DNA from: Cryptosporangium minutisporangium
Lineage (GTDB): Bacteria > Actinomycetota > Actinomycetes > Mycobacteriales > Cryptosporangiaceae
Direction of reading: 5' to 3'
DNA length: 64,000 nt
Assembly (NCBI RefSeq): GCF_039536245.1
Contig: NZ_BAAAYN010000023.1
Span: 6,875-70,874 of the forward strand
Shown: positions 1 to 7,827 of the stretch, in pieces
How positions within the stretch are numbered: the stretch's first letter is position 1
Layout: the number at the start of each line of letters is the position of its first letter
Made by a program: the position numbers and the translations under genes
The notes under the pieces: generated by a model
Told to the model about the DNA's origin: nothing
What the model saw: only the letters and a program-made list of their open reading frames with translations
The model's database searches: none

Positions 1-1
1 C

Positions 2-1024
2 GAGCAGCGGGACCGGCTGCGGGAGCTGGCCGCGACGCTCCGCGAGCAGCTCACCGAACTCGCGGCCCAACAGGGGATCGCCCTCCCGGGCGGGCCTCGC
101 GCGGCCGGCCCGGCGACCGGGCCGAACCGCGTGGTCAGCGACGACCTGCTGCAGCCGGGGGACCTGGCGCCGTGGTCACTGCGCACCGAGCTGCCGTCCC
201 TGGTCGAACACCTGGTGAAGTCGGGGACCTCCGCGGTCGGCCTGGGTACGACCGTGCAGGTGGCGGCGCTGGTCGGGGTCTCCGCGCTGTTCGGCACCCC
301 GCTACCGCTCGTCGTCCTCTGGGCGGGCCTGGCCGGCGGTGCGATCGGCACCGTCGTCGGCGGCGTGTCGGAGTCCCGAATGCAGTACCACTGGGACCGG
401 CTCCGCCGCGAGCGGGAGCGCGACGAGGGGGAACTGGACGCGCAGACGGCCGCCGACCGGTCCGCGGAGTACGCGGCGGTGGTCGACGATCTGCGGGCTG
501 TCTCCGATATCCTGCACGCGTTCGGCGTTGCGTGGCAGGTGCCGGAGCTCACCGCACCGGCCCCGGCGCCGACCACGCCCGCCCCCGCGACACCCACCCG
601 GCGTCCCGAGGGGCCCGATTTCCGTAAGCTGCTCGACAGCGCCTACCTGCCACGGACGGTCCCCGCTGCCCTTCTCCACCTGGGTGTCGGCGTGCCGCTC
701 GCCCTCCTGCTGGGCGCCGTCGCCCATCTCCTGCCCGGTCTGGCCGGGCGGGTCGCCGCAGTGGTGGGCGCGTTGGGCGACAAGTGGGCCGACGCCGCCG
801 AGAAGGACCGCGCCACCACGCGCCAGGCTCCGCACGCCGACCGGATGGCCCAGGTCACCAACCGCCAGCACGCGCAGCGCGAGGACACCGAGAGGCTGGC
901 GCAGAGCGTGCGGGCCCGGCTGATCGCCCTGCGACGCGCCCTCGCCGATCGGCGGTCCGCGGCGCCGTCGCTACCGCCGTCGATCCCCGATCCGGGCGAT
1001 CCCGCATCCGGCGGCCAGCCGTGA
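2..1024 (+). CDS. Partial hypothetical membrane protein with coiled-coil segments
   Basis: The reading frame is open from the left edge of the window, so the true start lies outside it; GTG at 131 is only an internal possibility. The visible N-terminal part is charged and heptad-like (ELAATLREQLTELAAQQ), suggesting a coiled coil. A hydrophobic pair follows (VQVAALVGVSALFG then PLVVLWAGLAGGAIGTVVGG), then a charged helical stretch, a Pro/Ala/Thr linker (PAPAPTTPAPATPT), a second hydrophobic pair (VPLALLLGAVAHLLPGLAG) and a basic C-terminal helix. This suggests an integral membrane protein with two hairpins and long cytoplasmic helices. I do not recognise the family. It converges on the next operon and the two are separated by a strong hairpin. 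Confidence 0.7.
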   Translation, partial: EQRDRLRELAATLREQLTELAAQQGIALPGGPRAAGPATGPNRVVSDDLLQPGDLAPWSLRTELPSLVEHLVKSGTSAVGLGTTVQVAALVGVSALFGTPLPLVVLWAGLAGGAIGTVVGGVSESRMQYHWDRLRRERERDEGELDAQTAADRSAEYAAVVDDLRAVSDILHAFGVAWQVPELTAPAPAPTTPAPATPTRRPEGPDFRKLLDSAYLPRTVPAALLHLGVGVPLALLLGAVAHLLPGLAGRVAAVVGALGDKWADAAEKDRATTRQAPHADRMAQVTNRQHAQREDTERLAQSVRARLIALRRALADRRSAAPSLPPSIPDPGDPASGGQP

Positions 1025-1045
1025 CGACGTCAGTACCGGGCGAAT

Positions 1046-1087
1046 GATGTGGCGCTGGGCTTGTCATAGCGAGCCCGGCGCCACATC
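1046..1087. terminator. Bidirectional terminator hairpin
   Basis: Positions 1046-1061 pair with 1072-1087 over 16 bp with one G-U pair and a 10-nt loop. The hairpin lies between the stop of the left gene (1024) and the stop of the convergent operon (1103). No long T-run follows, which is usual for GC-rich actinobacterial terminators. Confidence 0.8.
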
Positions 1088-1102
1088 GATCTCGGACCAG
1101 GG

Positions 1103-2500
1103 CTACGGCGCGAGGTCCAGATAGGCCAGGCCGTCGCAGAGCAGGTCGCGCACGCCGTGCAGCCCCCAGTACGTGAGGTAGTGCTCGGTGTCGTTCCCGG
1201 ACACCGCGGTGATCGCGTCCCACAGCGTCGGCCACTGCCCGGCCGTCCGCCAGAGCAGCGCGGTGCGACCCGTCGTGGCTCCCACCCGGAACCGGCCGGG
1301 CACGCCGTACTCGAACATGGCCGGGTCGTCCTCCGGGTTCCCCAGCCCGTGCAGCAGCGGGTGCAGCCGATACGCCCGCGCGAACGCGACCGCCCGGTCG
1401 GTTCCCGGGTGCACCTCGACGATCAGGCCCCGCTCGATCAGGCCGTCCAGGCGCCGACCGGCATCCGGCACCCCCTCGCCGACCGCCGTCGCCGCGATCG
1501 ACGTCCGGGTCCACAGCCGATCGGTGGCCGCGCGGCGGGTGAGCTCCCAGATCCGGCCTTCACCGTCGTCGAGCTGGTGGTCGTCGGCGCCGACCCGGAC
1601 CGTGCGGCTGACGAACGAACTGTCCGCCGGGTGGTAGAACGACCCGCCGTCGTGCCCGACCGCGAACAGCCAGCCGGCCGCACCGGGATGCCCCGGCTCG
1701 GCCTCCCAGCGCGGGATCCGCGCGACCGGGGAGTCCGGCCGGCCGGGCTCCCACGGAACCGACAGCATCTCCTCGGGGTCCAGCGCCGTGAACGGATCCA
1801 CCGGCTCCGGCGGCGGCAGCGGCGATCCGGCTCCGCGCGGCCCGGGCACCAGCGGCGTCGGGGAGGCGGGCTGCAGCGCGGCCGCCCAGCCGGTGAGCAG
1901 CGGAGCGACGATCGCGATCCCGTGGTCGCGCGCAATCCGGTCGTCCAGGCCGCCCAGCCCCTCGTGTGCCGGGTTGGACGAACGCGCCGAGTCCGCTGCG
2001 GCGACCAGCAGGTCTCCTGCCTCCGCCAGCGAGCGCGTCGCGGCCGACCAGCGCCAGATCTCGTACCCGAGCGTGTGGAGCTCGGCCCAGGCCCCGGCGA
2101 GACCGGCGGTCGCCCCCGACTCGCCCGGAAGACCGATCCGGAACTGCCAGGCCGACCCGTCCGGGGAGTTCCCCAGCCCGTGGACGAGCGGCACCAGGCG
2201 GTACGCCTCCGCGAACGCGCGGTATCGCGCCGGGTCGCTCGGCACCTCGACCAGCAGACCACGGTCGTAGAGCCGCTCCAAGGGCGAGGGGTCGCCGACG
2301 AGCGTGCCCAGCGCCGCCGCGCTCAGCAGGTGCGGGCCGACGTCCGCGAGGCCGTGCGCGAGCAGCCACGCCGCGTACTCGACCTCGTCCAGCTCGACGG
2401 TGCGGGTACCGAGCCGAAGGTTGATCGTCGTCCGCGCGCCCCGGACGACGCCGTGGAGGTGGCCAGCCGGTGCGATCACCGGCTCGGTCCCCTGGGTCAT
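1103..2500 (-). CDS. Unknown protein with two copies of the domain shared with its two upstream neighbours
   Basis: The protein is about 465 residues. I chose ATG at 2500 because it overlaps the upstream stop by 4 bp (ATGA); the open frame runs further upstream but reads as arginine-rich non-coding sequence. It holds two copies of one domain, roughly residues 10-215 and 260-465, joined by a Pro-rich linker. Shared landmarks are GLLVEVPSD and GLIVEVHPGT, then a helix rich in F/A/Y, then LVHGLGN and LLHGLGN, then GLPG/GVPG, a Trp-rich helix and, in the second copy, a C-terminal GLAYLD. The next two genes carry the same landmarks. The domain looks soluble and mixed alpha/beta, with a winged-helix-like start (...WLLAHGL...RGLLVEV), but that reading is only a guess. 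No signal peptide or catalytic motif is visible. Confidence 0.75.
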   Translation of the reverse strand: MTQGTEPVIAPAGHLHGVVRGARTTINLRLGTRTVELDEVEYAAWLLAHGLADVGPHLLSAAALGTLVGDPSPLERLYDRGLLVEVPSDPARYRAFAEAYRLVPLVHGLGNSPDGSAWQFRIGLPGESGATAGLAGAWAELHTLGYEIWRWSAATRSLAEAGDLLVAAADSARSSNPAHEGLGGLDDRIARDHGIAIVAPLLTGWAAALQPASPTPLVPGPRGAGSPLPPPEPVDPFTALDPEEMLSVPWEPGRPDSPVARIPRWEAEPGHPGAAGWLFAVGHDGGSFYHPADSSFVSRTVRVGADDHQLDDGEGRIWELTRRAATDRLWTRTSIAATAVGEGVPDAGRRLDGLIERGLIVEVHPGTDRAVAFARAYRLHPLLHGLGNPEDDPAMFEYGVPGRFRVGATTGRTALLWRTAGQWPTLWDAITAVSGNDTEHYLTYWGLHGVRDLLCDGLAYLDLAP

Positions 2501-3147
2501 GATCGCGCTTCCGGACGCGGACGGTGGTCGAGGTAGGCCGCGCCGTGCGCGATCAGCGTCTGGACGGCGCCCAGCACGAACGTCAGCACCTGGTCGGGAT
2601 CGGCGTCCGACGGCTCGGTGCGGCCGGTGTCGCGCGCGGCCTCGGCGAGGCCTTCGCAGGCCGACCACAGGTCGGGCCAGAGGTGCGCCCACTCCCAGAC
2701 TTCGAGGACGCGCGGCGTCGCGCGCAGTGCGAGCACCAGGCCGGGGACGCCGATGCCGTCCAGCTCCTCCCCCGGTGCCCGGCCGAGTCCCAGCAGCAGC
2801 GGCTGGATCCGATGGTGCCGGGCGAACTCACGCGCCTGCTCGGTGCCGGGGCGGACCTCGACGGCCAGGCCGCGGTCGAGCAGGCTGTCGAGGACCGGCT
2901 CGACGTCCGCGTGGCCGGCTTGTGCCGCGGCGGCCAGCACCGCGGCACGCGTCCAGGCGCCGCGGAGCGTCAGCTCGTCCGGCAGGCCGTGGGCGATGCC
3001 CCAGACGTCCAGTTCGGTCTCGTCGGCGAGCCGGTACGGTTCCCAGCCGGCCCGCACCACGTGGTAGCTGGGCGGTCGCCCGTCGCCCGGATGGACGGCT
3101 CCGAGGTAATGGCCGATCGGAAGGACTATGGGTGGTGCTGTGACCAT
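2497..3147 (-). CDS. Unknown single-domain paralogue (middle gene of the repeat operon)
   Basis: The protein has 216 residues and is one copy of the domain duplicated in the following gene. It has GLAVEVRPGT, then ARHHRIQPLLLGLGR, GIGVPGL, a helix with WEWAHLWPDLW, and the C-terminal GAAYLD. It starts 3 nt after the stop of the gene before it and overlaps the next start by 4 bp, so the three genes are almost certainly one translationally coupled operon. I see no signal peptide, membrane segment or known catalytic motif. The N-terminus (PIGHYLGAVHP) resembles that of the first gene (PVGHSLGATVDP), which supports both starts. Function unknown; the conserved scaffold with divergent surface residues would suit partners in a hetero-oligomer. 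Confidence 0.75.
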   Translation of the reverse strand: MVTAPPIVLPIGHYLGAVHPGDGRPPSYHVVRAGWEPYRLADETELDVWGIAHGLPDELTLRGAWTRAAVLAAAAQAGHADVEPVLDSLLDRGLAVEVRPGTEQAREFARHHRIQPLLLGLGRAPGEELDGIGVPGLVLALRATPRVLEVWEWAHLWPDLWSACEGLAEAARDTGRTEPSDADPDQVLTFVLGAVQTLIAHGAAYLDHRPRPEARS

Positions 3148-3150
3148 GCG

Positions 3151-3720
3151 TCAGACCGCCGTGTCCAGATACGCCGCGTTCGGCCCGAGCAACGTCGCGA
3201 CGGCCGCGAGGACCGCGTCCAGCAGGCGGTGCGGGTCCGCGAACTCGGCCCCGGACTGTGCGGCCGTGGCACGGCAGGCCGCCCACAGGTCCGTCTCCAG
3301 GTGGCCCCACTGGTACAGCCGGTACAACACCGCGCCGACCGCCGCGACCGGCTGGCCGGGCAGGCCGATCTCGTACGTGTCCGGGTCGTCGGGGAGGTTG
3401 CCCAGGCCCAGCATCAGCGGCTTGAGCTGGTGGGTTTCCGCGAACTTCGGCGCGGCGGGGGTCCCCGGCTCCACCGCCGCGACCAGCCCGTCGTCCACCA
3501 GCCCGGTCAGCAGCGCGGCCGCGTCCGGCAGGTCGGCGGCGGTGCTCAGCAGCGCGTCCTGGTCGGCGGCGGCCCCGTGGGTGAGCGCCCAGAGCGCGAA
3601 CTGCGGCTCGGAGAGCCGGACGACGTCCGGACCGACCCGGACCCGGTGCACGGGCGCGCCCGAGACCGGGTCCACCGTCGCGCCCAGCGAGTGTCCGACC
3701 GGGAGCAGCAGCAATGGCAT
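3151..3720 (-). CDS. Unknown single-domain paralogue (first gene of the repeat operon)
   Basis: The protein has 189 residues. It is the first gene of the three-gene operon and again one copy of the shared domain: GLVAAVEPGT, a helix ending in LKPLMLGLGN, EIGLPG, YQWGHLETDLW and C-terminal NAAYLD. Its N-terminus is MPLLLLPVGHSLGATVD, which is mildly hydrophobic but too short and uncharged to be a convincing signal peptide. Compared with its paralogues it lacks the Arg in the GLxVEVxPGT motif region. It is divergent from the zinc-ribbon-like gene at 3882, leaving about 160 bp for two promoters. Function unknown. Confidence 0.75.
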   Translation of the reverse strand: MPLLLLPVGHSLGATVDPVSGAPVHRVRVGPDVVRLSEPQFALWALTHGAAADQDALLSTAADLPDAAALLTGLVDDGLVAAVEPGTPAAPKFAETHQLKPLMLGLGNLPDDPDTYEIGLPGQPVAAVGAVLYRLYQWGHLETDLWAACRATAAQSGAEFADPHRLLDAVLAAVATLLGPNAAYLDTAV

Positions 3721-3881
3721 GCCCGGACCCTATCGAAGGCCGGTGAACGCCCCAGCGAGGTGACGACGCAGGTCAGCGCGGTAGTCAGCCGCCACACGAA
3801 CCGTTCAGCCGTCCGGTCTTCACCAGAAGTTCGCCTGCGGCCTAGTCGGATCCGGCGGGAGCACACCGTTACCGTCGACGC

Positions 3882-4451
3882 ATGCCGACCGCGCCACCGC
3901 GGCCTCCGCTGGCGCGCACCAGCGCCGAGGCCCACCTCTACCTGGATTTACGCCCCTGCGCGTGCGGAGAGACGGCGTTCCCCCGATCGAGCGCGATCGT
4001 GGAGTTCGGTGACGACGAGCTGGGCAGCCGGTACGACGGCGAGTGCCCCGCGTGCGGCGCCGCCCGCGAGTTCCTGTTCCGGCTCCCCGCGGAGGCGGTG
4101 TTCCCGCCGGCCGGCGTCGTCGTCTATGGCGACGGGACACCCTCCGAGCTGCTCGACCCGGGTGAGTGGCTGTGGGTCGCCGACCGGTACGCCGGCTCGG
4201 TGCCCGCCGACACCTCCGGCCTCGACGACGCGGCGCGCGCGCAGGTACGCGTCCGGATCGGGGCCGCCGCGGCGGCGATGGACGAAGTCTTGGCCTTCGT
4301 TCCGACCGATGCGGACGCCGTGCCGCCGGACGCCGTCCGGAGCGAACTCGGACGAGCGGTCTACGAGGAGGAGCCGGGGCGCTTCGACCGGGACCGGCTC
4401 GAGGTGATCCGGGACACCTACCGTGCGCTCCTTCGAGCGGGATCGGTATAG
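3882..4451 (+). CDS. Hypothetical protein with CxC...CxxC zinc-ribbon-like motif
   Basis: The protein has 189 residues. Cysteines at about 26 and 28 (RPCACGE) and 55 and 58 (GECPACG) form a probable zinc site near the N-terminus, followed by a segment with PSELLDPGEWLWVAD and a helical C-terminal half rich in Asp, Glu and Ala. I have seen proteins with this outline (AEAHLYLDL, then CxCGE, then SRYxGxCPxCG, then a DPGEWLW motif) in actinobacteria as small uncharacterised proteins, sometimes near secreted-toxin genes, but I cannot assign a function and no toxin is next to it here. It ends 1 nt from the stop of the convergent aldolase gene, so the two 3' ends share terminator space. Confidence 0.7.
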   Translation: MPTAPPRPPLARTSAEAHLYLDLRPCACGETAFPRSSAIVEFGDDELGSRYDGECPACGAAREFLFRLPAEAVFPPAGVVVYGDGTPSELLDPGEWLWVADRYAGSVPADTSGLDDAARAQVRVRIGAAAAAMDEVLAFVPTDADAVPPDAVRSELGRAVYEEEPGRFDRDRLEVIRDTYRALLRAGSV

Positions 4452-4452
4452 C

Positions 4453-5343
4453 TCACCCCGTCGGCCCGGCGACGTCGCGCTCGGCCGCCGCGGCGGCGGC
4501 GAACGTCGTCGGGACCGGTGTCAACGGCGGCCGCACGGTCCCCATCGGATACCCGTGCCGCTGCTCGGCGATCTTCTTGAGCACCCCGGGAGCGGCGTAC
4601 TCCTTGGTCATCGCCCGCACCTCCTGCAGGTGCGCGGAGAGCGCCGCCGCCTCGGCGGTGCGGTCCGCGCGGACGTGCGCGTAGAGGCTGACGACCTGCT
4701 CCGGGACGATGTTGGCGAGCGCGGAGATCGAGCCCTGTGCCGTCCGCAGTCGCGCGGGCAGGTCGTCCTCCGTGCCGACCAGGACGCCCTTCCCCGCGGC
4801 ACGGACCGCCGCCGCGTAACCCGCCTCTCCCCCGGAGTCCTTCACCCCCCACACCGGCAGGTCGATGACCACCTCCGTCGGCACCGGGATCGCGTACTTC
4901 GGGATGTGGTAGAGCACCACCGGGTGCCGGGTGGCAGCCAGCGCCCGCTCGTAGAACCGGCGCAGGCCGTCGGCCGAGACCGGCTTGAAGTAGTAGGGCG
5001 GCAGCACCATCACCGCCGCCACCGGCAGGTCCTCCAGGTGGGCCAGCAGGTCGAGGGTGTCGGGCAGGTTCCCCTCCGCGACCGTGGGCACGATCTGCAG
5101 TGAGCCGGCGACCGGAGCCAGCGCGTCGAGCACGGCGTGCTTCTCGTGGGTGGCGACCGAGGGGCCCTCGCCGTTGGTACCGAACGGGATGACGCCGGTG
5201 ACGCCCCGCTCGGCCAGCCAGCGGACGTGCCCGAGGTAGGCGTCGACATCGATGCTCCAACGCTCGTCGTCGCGGAACGGCGTCACGTTCGCGGCGTAGA
5301 CGCCCTCGAGGACGCCGGTGGAGTCCTGCGGCTGCATCGTCAT
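4453..5343 (-). CDS. DapA-family aldolase, probably acting on a 2-keto-3-deoxy sugar acid
   Basis: The protein has 296 residues, the usual length for the dihydrodipicolinate synthase/N-acetylneuraminate lyase superfamily. Visible landmarks are the phosphate/carboxylate loop GTNGEGPS, the catalytic tyrosine in LYHIPKYA, and the Schiff-base lysine in WGVKDSGG. DapA itself normally has GTTGE and a lysine-pathway setting. Here the gene directly follows a KDG-kinase-like gene with an ATGA overlap (start 5343, upstream stop at 5340), so I infer a sugar-acid aldolase giving pyruvate plus an aldehyde. The reported role of homologues in this setting is 2-keto-3-deoxygluconate or phospho-KDG cleavage. 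A second ATG two codons downstream (5337) is an alternative start. It is the last gene of a four-gene operon. Confidence 0.85.
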   Translation of the reverse strand: MTMQPQDSTGVLEGVYAANVTPFRDDERWSIDVDAYLGHVRWLAERGVTGVIPFGTNGEGPSVATHEKHAVLDALAPVAGSLQIVPTVAEGNLPDTLDLLAHLEDLPVAAVMVLPPYYFKPVSADGLRRFYERALAATRHPVVLYHIPKYAIPVPTEVVIDLPVWGVKDSGGEAGYAAAVRAAGKGVLVGTEDDLPARLRTAQGSISALANIVPEQVVSLYAHVRADRTAEAAALSAHLQEVRAMTKEYAAPGVLKKIAEQRHGYPMGTVRPPLTPVPTTFAAAAAAERDVAGPTG

Positions 5344-6305
5344 CTCCCCAGGTCGACGGTCTGGTTCAGGAACGCGGTGAGTTCGCGACGGTTCGGCAGC
5401 CCTTCGTAGTCGCCCCGGTTCTGGACGCAGAACGCCCCCATGGCGTTCGCCGTCCGCAGCCGGTCCGCCGGACCCAGGCCGTCGAGCGACGCGGCCAGGT
5501 AGCCGGCGGCGAACGCGTCGCCGGCCCCGATCGGGTCCACCTGGCGGACCGGGAAGCCCGGCGAGGTGAGTCGCTCGCCGTCCACGACCGCGACGCAGCC
5601 GCGCGCACCGCGTTTGAGCACGACCTCGGCGGGGCCGGAATCGGCGAGCTGGTCCAGACAGGCGTGGTCGTCCCAGCCCCACAGGGCGCGGGCCTCCTCG
5701 TCCCCCACGAGCAGGACGTCGACGTTGGGCAGCATCGCCTCGCTGGCGGCCCGCGCCGCCGCTGGCTCCCACAGCCGGCTGCGGTAGTTGACGTCGTAGG
5801 ACACCCGGACGCCGGCTTCCCTGGCGGTTCGCGCCGCCCACGGCAGGAATTCGGCCGACTCCGGTGACAGGGCTCCGGTGATCCCGGTGAGGTGCAGGTA
5901 CTCGGCGCCATCGAGGACCGCCGCGTCGAACTCCCCCGGCGCCAGGGTCGAGGCCGCCGACCCGGAGCGGTAGTAGTACACCCGCAGCGCACCGACGACC
6001 TCCTCCCGCAGGTAGAGACCGGTGGGCCGGTCCGCGACCCGCCGTACCGCCCTGGTGTCGACGCCTTCGGCGCGCACCCGGTGCAGCACCAGCTCGCCGA
6101 GTTCGTCCTCGCCCAGCGCGCTCACCCAGCCGGCCGGGACGCCGAGCCGCGACAGTCCGATCGCGACGTTGCTCTCCGCACCGCCGATCGACAGCGTCAC
6201 CGCTCCGGCGTGCCGCAGCCGGCCCGGCGTCGGCGGGGCGACGAGCACCATCGTCTCCCCGGCCGTGACGACCCGTGGCCGGGGAACCGGCCACGGCTCA
6301 GCCAT
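5340..6305 (-). CDS. kdgK: PfkB-family sugar kinase, 2-keto-3-deoxygluconate kinase type
   Basis: The protein has 321 residues. It has the N-terminal PfkB signature region (GGAESNVAIGLSRLG), the YYYRSGSAAS segment typical of KDG kinases, the SYDVNYRSRLW motif, and the C-terminal PfkB signature with the catalytic base (DPIGAGDAFAAGY). The family phosphorylates the 6-hydroxyl of 2-keto-3-deoxy sugar acids with ATP; the YYYR pattern favours KDG over ribose or fructose. It overlaps the upstream transporter stop by 8 bp and the downstream aldolase start by 4 bp, so all three are coupled. Kinase followed by aldolase is the classic pair of a (semi-)phosphorylative Entner-Doudoroff-type branch. Exact substrate not provable from sequence. 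Confidence 0.88.
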   Translation of the reverse strand: MAEPWPVPRPRVVTAGETMVLVAPPTPGRLRHAGAVTLSIGGAESNVAIGLSRLGVPAGWVSALGEDELGELVLHRVRAEGVDTRAVRRVADRPTGLYLREEVVGALRVYYYRSGSAASTLAPGEFDAAVLDGAEYLHLTGITGALSPESAEFLPWAARTAREAGVRVSYDVNYRSRLWEPAAARAASEAMLPNVDVLLVGDEEARALWGWDDHACLDQLADSGPAEVVLKRGARGCVAVVDGERLTSPGFPVRQVDPIGAGDAFAAGYLAASLDGLGPADRLRTANAMGAFCVQNRGDYEGLPNRRELTAFLNQTVDLGR

Positions 6306-7743
6306 TGAACAGTTCTCGCAACTGCTGGTTGAAGGTCAGCACGGACAAGACGCCGAACAGCAGGAACGCCCAGATCAGCGCCGCGATCCGGCCGGCGCCG
6401 GGGCGAATCTCCTTCGGCAGCACCCGCCGGTTGATCAGCAGCAGCAGCGCCGAGTACATGAACATCATCAACCCGCCGGTGACCGCGGAGATGACGAGCA
6501 GGATCAGCGGCTGGGTGAGCCCGGCCAGCAGGACGATGACACCGATCGTCACGAGGCCCCAGACCAGCGCGAAGTAGATCTTGCTCTCGTTCGTCGACTT
6601 CAGATAGGCGGTCTTCAGGACGTCGGCCCCCAGCCGACTGGTGTAGTCCACGATTCCGAGCGCCGCGGCGAACAGCGAGAAGGCACCGATGATCCAGAAG
6701 AACGTGCCGAACCAGCCGCCGACGGAGTCGTTGAGCGCGTCTCCCTCCGCCTCCAGGAAGGAGATGTCGCTGGCCAGGCCTTCCTGGCCGAACACGGTGG
6801 CGTAGGCCAGCAGGGAGGTGAAGAAGATCGTCAGGAAGCTGATCAGCACGAACGTGCTCAGCTGCTCCAGGTTGGCGAACCGCCACCAGCGCCGCCACCG
6901 GGCGAGGTTCTCCTGCGTCGGCTCGAACACGAAGCCGGTCGAGGGTGCGGCCTCCGGATGGCCGGTGACCGGGCTGACGATCCGCGGCACGTACGCGCCC
7001 ATGCCGAAGCCCTTGTCCCGGATCCAGTTGCTCTGGCACAGGTTCTGGCCACCTCCGGCGCCGGCGAACGCCAGCGCTCCGAGCAGCAGTGCGAACCCGA
7101 GCTCCTCGTGCGGTATCCCTGCCTTGGTGACGATCTGGCGGCTGTCGGCCCAGGCCGTCGCGCTGATCGCGGCCACCGCGGCGACGACGATCAGCAGCAG
7201 GACGGCCGCGACCTTGACCATCTCGATCTTCTCGAGCGCCTGGTACACCACCGGGGCCATGGTCAGGGTGAAGCCGATCAGGACCAGGATGCCGATCGCG
7301 ATCGGCGTCGAGTTGCCGCCGAGGAGGTACGTGATGAGGCTGGCCGAACTCGTGGCCCAGCCCGGCCAGATGTTGGCGAAGTACGCCATGATCGCGAAGA
7401 CCAGCCCCCAGTGCCGCCAGTACCGGCTGAAGCCGGTGAGCGCGGTCTCCCCGGTGGCGAGCGTGTAGCGCTCGATCTCCATGTTGAGGAAGTACTGGGT
7501 GGCCAGGCCCACGAACGCGGCCCAGACGAACACCAGCCCGACCTGGGACGCGATGTAGGGGTAGAGGATGAACTCGCCGCTGGCCATGCCGACGCCGGCC
7601 GCGATGACCCCCGGTCCGATGACGCTTCGGAATCTCGCTGGTGGCTCGGGCAGCTCCCGCACTTCGGGTGCGGCCAGGTGCTTGGTCGGGAACCGGTCCA
7701 CCACCGAGGTGGGGCTTCCTCCGGTCGAAGGGACGCTGACCAT
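6298..7743 (-). CDS. Nramp-related multi-pass transporter lacking the canonical metal ligands
   Basis: The protein has 481 residues with about 11-12 hydrophobic segments starting near residue 40. The overall pattern matches the Nramp family, with GPGVIAAG at the start of TM1, but the DPGN metal motif of TM1 is replaced by MASGEF and the MPHNLYLHS motif of TM6 by GGQNLCQSN. The Asp, Asn and Met that bind divalent metal are therefore absent. RBS GAAGGAGG sits just upstream of ATG 7743. It lies between the hydroxyacid oxidase and the sugar-acid kinase genes, so I infer uptake of an organic acid rather than a metal. Automatic pipelines would probably call it a divalent metal transporter, and I doubt that label. 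Confidence 0.8.
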   Translation of the reverse strand: MVSVPSTGGSPTSVVDRFPTKHLAAPEVRELPEPPARFRSVIGPGVIAAGVGMASGEFILYPYIASQVGLVFVWAAFVGLATQYFLNMEIERYTLATGETALTGFSRYWRHWGLVFAIMAYFANIWPGWATSSASLITYLLGGNSTPIAIGILVLIGFTLTMAPVVYQALEKIEMVKVAAVLLLIVVAAVAAISATAWADSRQIVTKAGIPHEELGFALLLGALAFAGAGGGQNLCQSNWIRDKGFGMGAYVPRIVSPVTGHPEAAPSTGFVFEPTQENLARWRRWWRFANLEQLSTFVLISFLTIFFTSLLAYATVFGQEGLASDISFLEAEGDALNDSVGGWFGTFFWIIGAFSLFAAALGIVDYTSRLGADVLKTAYLKSTNESKIYFALVWGLVTIGVIVLLAGLTQPLILLVISAVTGGLMMFMYSALLLLINRRVLPKEIRPGAGRIAALIWAFLLFGVLSVLTFNQQLRELFNG

Positions 7744-7827
7744 GGTGCCTCCTTCATCCGTGCGCTGCGTCGTTGCCGCGGCGGAACAGGCTTCGTGCCG
7801 GACCCGGCGGGTCCCGAGCGAGGTCGG

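Noticed and set aside
1157-2536. A 459-codon plus-strand frame opposite the double-domain gene
   Set aside because: The minus strand shows repeated homologous landmarks and ATGA coupling, while this frame has only Arg-rich sequence.
4453-5343. DapA of lysine biosynthesis
   Set aside because: It overlaps a KDG-type kinase gene and carries GTNGEG instead of the usual GTTGE; no lysine gene is near.
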